Source: Flavobacteria bacterium RIFCSPLOWO2_12_FULL_31_7 (GTDB lineage: Bacteria > Bacteroidota > Bacteroidia > Flavobacteriales > Flavobacteriaceae). Taken from it: 8,282 bases of DNA. A model generated the notes under the pieces. The model ran no database searches. It saw only the letters and a list, made by a program, of their open reading frames with translations, and was not told the origin of the DNA. Where the stretch lies: contig MGWJ01000091.1 in assembly GCA_001800945.1 (NCBI GenBank), positions 1 through 8,282 on the forward strand, given 5' to 3'. Positions within the stretch are counted from its first letter, which is position 1. Each line of letters begins with the position of its first letter. Shown here in pieces: positions 5,756-8,282 of the stretch. Position numbers and translations under genes: made by a program.

Positions 5756-6610
5756 TTAGGAATTAAAAACCGCTTCATTATAATTCAACATTTCCTTTAC
5801 TTTTAAATAAATAGAAGGAAATTGTTGTTTAAATTCTTCTGGAGATTCAAAGAAATGTTCCAATAAAACCGCTACAAACTCATACTGATTTTCAAAAGCA
5901 TAATCCCGCAAAAATCCCGAGCTTAATAGATTTTGGCGTAATGTTTCATTAGAAAAAGATAAAAACAAATTTCTAAGTGATTCGTTAAACAAAACGTGAG
6001 TAGGCTTATCACTTTTTAAAGTCGCAAAATGCAAAGCGTGTGTAAATTCGTGTAAACCTAAATTTAAATTATCATTTTTAATATCGATTCCTTCTTTGAA
6101 ATCCGACCAAGAGAACACAATAGTTTTTAATCGAGGATTAAATTCTCCTTTATAATATTCATTCGTATGCGTAGACAAATAAATATTTGGATAAATAATA
6201 ATTTGTTGAATGAGTTGGTTTAAATAATTTTTCATTCCGAAAGTCAATTGAATATAGACTGCCGCAATAGTCAACTTCATTTCTGAATTTAATGAAATAT
6301 CTCTTGTAGAAAATTCTGTTTTTTCTATAAATGTAGCTACGCGATGCTCAAAATACGTTTTATATTTCGGTTTTAACTTCTGATAAAATTGACTATTATT
6401 TCTCAATATCATTTTATCAGTTTCAGAAATTCTTTTAGTAAAAACATGTCCGAAAACAATAAGTGGTTTTTTGAAGTTACGTTGATAAATAATTTCAACT
6501 ACGTATAACATAAAGTAACCGTAACCAATAATTATTGGCGTTAATAATAAAAACATGACAAAAAATTCGGCCATAGTATATTCTCTTTCTACAACAGGAA
6601 TTTCTTGCAT
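5756..6610 (-). CDS. mtfA: MtfA-like zinc-dependent peptidase (M90 family) with N-terminal membrane segment
   Basis: Product of 284 aa from the ATG at 6610. A hydrophobic segment at about 15-41 (FFVMFLLLTPIIIGYGYFML and beyond) suggests a membrane anchor; E. coli MtfA (265 aa) is cytoplasmic. The zinc motif HEFTH is at 187-191 (His187, Glu188, His191). The third-ligand region, NQYEFVAVLLEHFFESPEEF, lies about 56 residues later with Glu244 as the likely ligand, matching the PAECFAVLSEYFF pattern of the family. E. coli MtfA binds the repressor Mlc and has aminopeptidase activity; the substrate here is unknown. The frame stays open to 6664, but those extra codons overlap the tRNA gene and are rejected. 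A start at 6574 is also possible: it is preceded by AGAAAGAGAA and would begin just before the membrane segment. The gene starts 27 bases after the tRNA 3' end, so it may share the tRNA transcript. Confidence 0.87.
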   Translation of the reverse strand: MQEIPVVEREYTMAEFFVMFLLLTPIIIGYGYFMLYVVEIIYQRNFKKPLIVFGHVFTKRISETDKMILRNNSQFYQKLKPKYKTYFEHRVATFIEKTEFSTRDISLNSEMKLTIAAVYIQLTFGMKNYLNQLIQQIIIYPNIYLSTHTNEYYKGEFNPRLKTIVFSWSDFKEGIDIKNDNLNLGLHEFTHALHFATLKSDKPTHVLFNESLRNLFLSFSNETLRQNLLSSGFLRDYAFENQYEFVAVLLEHFFESPEEFKQQFPSIYLKVKEMLNYNEAVFNS

Positions 6611-6637
6611 TTTGTAACGAAATATATAAATTATTAG

Positions 6638-6711
6638 TGACCTCGGCAGGGTTCGAACCTGCAACCAACGGAGCCGAAATCCGTCATTCTATCCAGTTGA
6701 ACTACGAAGCC
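6638..6711 (-). tRNA. tRNA-Arg (anticodon UCG)
   Basis: A 74-base cloverleaf is encoded on the minus strand. The acceptor stem pairs GGCTTCG with CGAGGTC (two G-U pairs), with discriminator A at 6638. The D stem is GTTC/GAAT. The anticodon stem ACGGA/TCCGT encloses TTTCGGC, with T33 followed by anticodon TCG, which reads CGA-family arginine codons. There is a 5-base variable loop, and the T stem GCAGG/CCTGC encloses TTCGAAC. CCA is not encoded, so it must be added by nucleotidyltransferase. The gene stands alone between yqeY and the metallopeptidase gene, with no clear promoter of its own. Confidence 0.96.
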
Positions 6712-6724
6712 ATTTTGAGTTGGG

Positions 6725-6783
6725 AGTCTGAAGCTGGAAGCTGGAAGACAAAACTTCAGACTTCCATCTTCTAGCTTCAGATT
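6725..6783. repeat. Long imperfect inverted repeat between yqeY and tRNA-Arg
   Basis: Arms 6727-6747 and 6761-6781 pair over 21 positions with one G-U pair and one mismatch. The ends TCTGAAGCT and AGCTTCAGA are perfect, and the loop is 13 bases. The left arm is built from GAAGCTG units (TGAAGCTGGAAGCTGGAAG). From memory, GGAAGCTGGAAG-type sequences are dispersed between genes in Flavobacterium. There is no T run on the minus-strand exit side, so it is not a canonical yqeY terminator. It could be a processing or stability element on a yqeY-tRNA transcript. Confidence 0.7.
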
Positions 6784-6786
6784 TTA

Positions 6787-7236
6787 TTAAACTAAAAGTT
6801 TCTTAACAATAGTAGAAATTGTTTTTCCTTCTGCTTGTCCGCCAATTTGTGCTGAAGCTAAGCCCATAACTTTTCCCATTGCTGCAATTCCAGACGCACC
6901 AGTTTCTGCGATGATTTTAGCAACAATTGTTTCTACTTCTTCTTCTGATAATTGTGCTGGTAAGAATTTTTCGATAACGGCAATTTGCGCTAATTCTGGT
7001 TCTGCTAAATCGGCACGGTTTTGTTCTGTAAAAATTGCGGCGCTGTCTTTACGCATTTTTACTAATTTTTGTAAAATTTTAATTTCGTCTGCTTCTGAAA
7101 TTTCTTCTTTAGAACCTGAGGCAGTTTGCGCTAATAATATTTCAGACTTGATAGCACGTAAAGCTTCTAAAGCCACAGAATCTTTGGCTTTCATTGCTTC
7201 TTTCATGCTATCCATAATTTGTGTAGATAAGCTCAT
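6787..7236 (-). CDS. GatB/YqeY domain protein
   Basis: Product of 149 aa, the usual length for stand-alone YqeY proteins. These resemble the C-terminal tRNA-binding helical domain of the GatB subunit of Asp/Glu-tRNA amidotransferase; the cellular role of the stand-alone form is unknown. Family landmarks are LRAIKSEI (26-33), ILQKLVKMRKDSAAIF (54-69), LAEPELAQIAVIEKFLPAQL (77-96), GKVMGLA (121-127) and the C-terminal ISTIVKKLL. No signal peptide or membrane segment is seen, so it should be cytosolic. It lies downstream of ftsZ on the same strand, a neighbour pair I know from other flavobacteria. A terminator and a separate -7 box lie between them, so its expression is probably uncoupled from ftsZ. 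The leader contains a structured repeat (7286-7352). No SD precedes the start. Confidence 0.93.
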   Translation of the reverse strand: MSLSTQIMDSMKEAMKAKDSVALEALRAIKSEILLAQTASGSKEEISEADEIKILQKLVKMRKDSAAIFTEQNRADLAEPELAQIAVIEKFLPAQLSEEEVETIVAKIIAETGASGIAAMGKVMGLASAQIGGQAEGKTISTIVKKLLV

Positions 7237-7285
7237 ATATTTTGATTTTAGTTTTTAATAATAAATGTGATTTGAAATTTAGGGT

Positions 7286-7352
7286 TCACCCCAGATAGTA
7301 GCGGCATCTCCCGATTTTTCTTCGGGAATATAGCGGATAGCTGGAATAGGTG
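7286..7352. repeat. Structured palindromic element in the ftsZ-yqeY gap
   Basis: On the plus strand CCAGATAGTAGCGGCA (7291-7306) and TATAGCGGATAGCTGG (7329-7344) flank an inner hairpin, TCCCGA (7309-7314) and TCGGGA (7322-7327) with a 7-base loop. The flanks share both CCAG/CTGG complementarity and a direct TAGCGG copy. It is more GC-rich than its surroundings. From memory, elements with CCAGATAGTAGCGG and AGCGGATAGCTGG ends around a variable hairpin are repeated in many flavobacterial genomes; their function is not known to me. If the -7 box at 7368-7375 is used, this element is transcribed as the yqeY 5' leader. Confidence 0.7.
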
Positions 7353-7367
7353 CTAAAAAATTCAAAA

Positions 7368-7375
7368 CAAAAGTA
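7368..7375 (-). promoter_or_regulatory. Putative -7 box for yqeY (TACTTTTG)
   Basis: On the minus strand TACTTTTG matches TAnnTTTG exactly and directly follows the T run of the ftsZ terminator. The -33 position falls within the terminator hairpin and lacks TTG. The start codon is about 130 bases downstream, leaving a leader of roughly 125 bases that contains the structured repeat. Confidence 0.45.
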
Positions 7376-7376
7376 A

Positions 7377-7413
7377 TAAAAAATCCCGACTTGTAATTAA
7401 CATGTCGGGATTT
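7377..7413 (-). terminator. Rho-independent terminator of ftsZ
   Basis: AAATCCCGAC (7381-7390) and GTCGGGATTT (7404-7413) form a perfect 10-bp stem with a 13-base loop. In the minus-strand direction the stem is followed by a T run (TTTTTTATT), as expected for a terminator of the gene ending at 7441, 27 bases upstream. Confidence 0.87.
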
Positions 7414-7440
7414 AAAGTATGGGTTAGTTTTATTTGAGAT

Positions 7441-8282
7441 TTAATCTACATTATCGTGTAAAAAAGAATTGTTAGAACGCAACTGAATGTCGTCGTTACT
7501 GTCCATTCCTAATGACATACGCGATTGATTATTTTGGTTTGGCATACTCGTTACATCTAATCCTTGACGGCGAAAAGCTGGCTCTCTTTCTAAATCGTCA
7601 ATTCTGTTTGGATTGTTGAACTTGTGATTGAAACTTTTTAATTTATTTTTTCTTTCTTCCGCTCTTGATCTCAAGATTTCCTCGATAGACATTTCCACAG
7701 GAGAAACGGCATCAAAACTAAAGTTGTTTTCTGAAGTTGAAGTTTCTGCAACTGTTTGTTTCACAGTAAAATTTACTTCTTCATCAATTGGCTCTGCTGC
7801 TTGCATAATAGTTGCTGCTGGTTCAAAAGCTTCTTCGATTTCTTCTTCTAACGTATATTTAATAATTCCTTCTTGACCTAATTCGGTCACAGGGAAAAAT
7901 TGTACCGCTTCGTTAACTTTAATATCTTTAGTTTCTTCGCTTAATTCAAAAACGATGGTATTCTGATTGTTTTCTGCTTTCGTTTCGAATAAATCTAACG
8001 AAAAGTTAAAATCGTCTTTCGCTACTACAAATTCTGGTTCAATCACTTCAATTTCTCTAACTGAATTTGAAATAATTTCGAATTCTTGAACAGGTGGAGC
8101 AACTTGTGCAATTGGCTCAACATGTACTGGAGCTTCCACTTTGAAAACTGGCTCTTCTACAATTGGCTTTTGAAATTCTGCTGAAACGTTTTCAAAAAAC
8201 ACATCTAAATTTTTAATATAATCTGATGTAGGAATTAAATCTGATATCGGAGCTTGAGCAACAGGTGTTGGTGCTACTTCGA
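7441..8282 (-). CDS. ftsZ: Cell division protein FtsZ, C-terminal linker and tail (partial)
   Basis: The frame is open from the right edge (8282) to TAA at 7441-7443, giving 279 complete codons. The GTG at 8202-8200 is internal, not a start. The GTPase domain lies outside the window. What is visible is a long, acidic, Val/Glu/Pro-rich linker (about 200 residues, probably disordered, many VEEPVF- and VEPIAQ-like stretches), then a basic stretch (RAEERKNKLKSFNHKF). The conserved partner-binding peptide DDLEREPAFRRQG (7561-7599) follows, comparable to DIPAFLRKQ in E. coli FtsZ, which binds FtsA and ZipA. A further 39 residues end in LRSNNSFLHDNVD, a tail I recognise from flavobacterial FtsZ. Identification rests on this tail, the linker and the adjacent yqeY, since the tubulin signature cannot be seen. 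Confidence 0.85.
   Translation of the reverse strand, partial: EVAPTPVAQAPISDLIPTSDYIKNLDVFFENVSAEFQKPIVEEPVFKVEAPVHVEPIAQVAPPVQEFEIISNSVREIEVIEPEFVVAKDDFNFSLDLFETKAENNQNTIVFELSEETKDIKVNEAVQFFPVTELGQEGIIKYTLEEEIEEAFEPAATIMQAAEPIDEEVNFTVKQTVAETSTSENNFSFDAVSPVEMSIEEILRSRAEERKNKLKSFNHKFNNPNRIDDLEREPAFRRQGLDVTSMPNQNNQSRMSLGMDSNDDIQLRSNNSFLHDNVD

Noticed and set aside
6611..6664. N-terminal extension of the MtfA-like protein to an ATG at 6664
   Set aside because: These codons overlap the 3' end of tRNA-Arg and encode no recognisable segment. The starts at 6610 or 6574 fit the family length and the membrane segment.
6725..6783. Inverted repeat as the yqeY terminator
   Set aside because: The exit side on the minus strand reads CTCCCAACTC, without a T run. 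The T-rich side faces the plus direction, where no gene ends.
6911..7258. Plus-strand 115-codon frame opposite yqeY
   Set aside because: Ser/Ala/Cys-rich mirror of the Ala/Glu-rich YqeY coding strand, a typical shadow.
8200..8202. GTG as a start codon for a separate 253-aa protein
   Set aside because: The frame is open without a stop from here to the window edge, and the composition continues as an FtsZ-like linker, so this is an internal valine codon.

Overview
The window looks like a chromosomal piece of a low-GC Flavobacteriaceae genome, probably Flavobacterium or a close relative. Five things support this: a 287-aa primary sigma factor lacking the large region 1.1; several matches to the Bacteroidota promoter -7 box TAnnTTTG; a type IX secretion (T9SS) C-terminal sorting domain; an FtsZ with the flavobacterial C-terminal tail next to a YqeY gene; and gene starts that mostly lack a Shine-Dalgarno (SD) sequence. 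Every intact gene whose end is visible stops with TAA.

Layout. Positions 1-1117 (minus) hold the N-terminal 372 codons of an outer-envelope lipoprotein that runs off the left edge. A 763-base AT-rich gap with a near-palindrome separates it from a divergent second lipoprotein (1905-2690, plus). That gene ends in a strong hairpin terminator, followed by rpoD (2818-3681, plus), which has the only clear SD in the window. Between rpoD and the next gene lie two terminator-like hairpins and three short repeats that resemble dispersed flavobacterial intergenic elements. The last of these supplies the -33 element of a near-consensus promoter. That promoter drives rpe (ribulose-5-phosphate epimerase, 3915-4577), which is interrupted by an in-frame TGA just before the second catalytic aspartate.

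From 4586 on, everything reads on the minus strand and converges on rpe through a bidirectional terminator. In transcription order from the right edge: the C-terminal 279 residues of ftsZ; a terminator; a repeat-bearing leader; yqeY; a long inverted repeat; tRNA-Arg(UCG); an MtfA-like zinc metallopeptidase with a membrane anchor; and a secreted T9SS cargo protein.

Most genes are housekeeping (transcription, division, pentose phosphate pathway, translation). I do not see a defence island, mobile element, CRISPR array or biosynthetic cluster. The observations most worth checking are the broken rpe, the isolated strong SD and leader hairpin of rpoD, the repeat-derived rpe promoter, the structured element in the yqeY leader, and the two uncharacterised lipoproteins.
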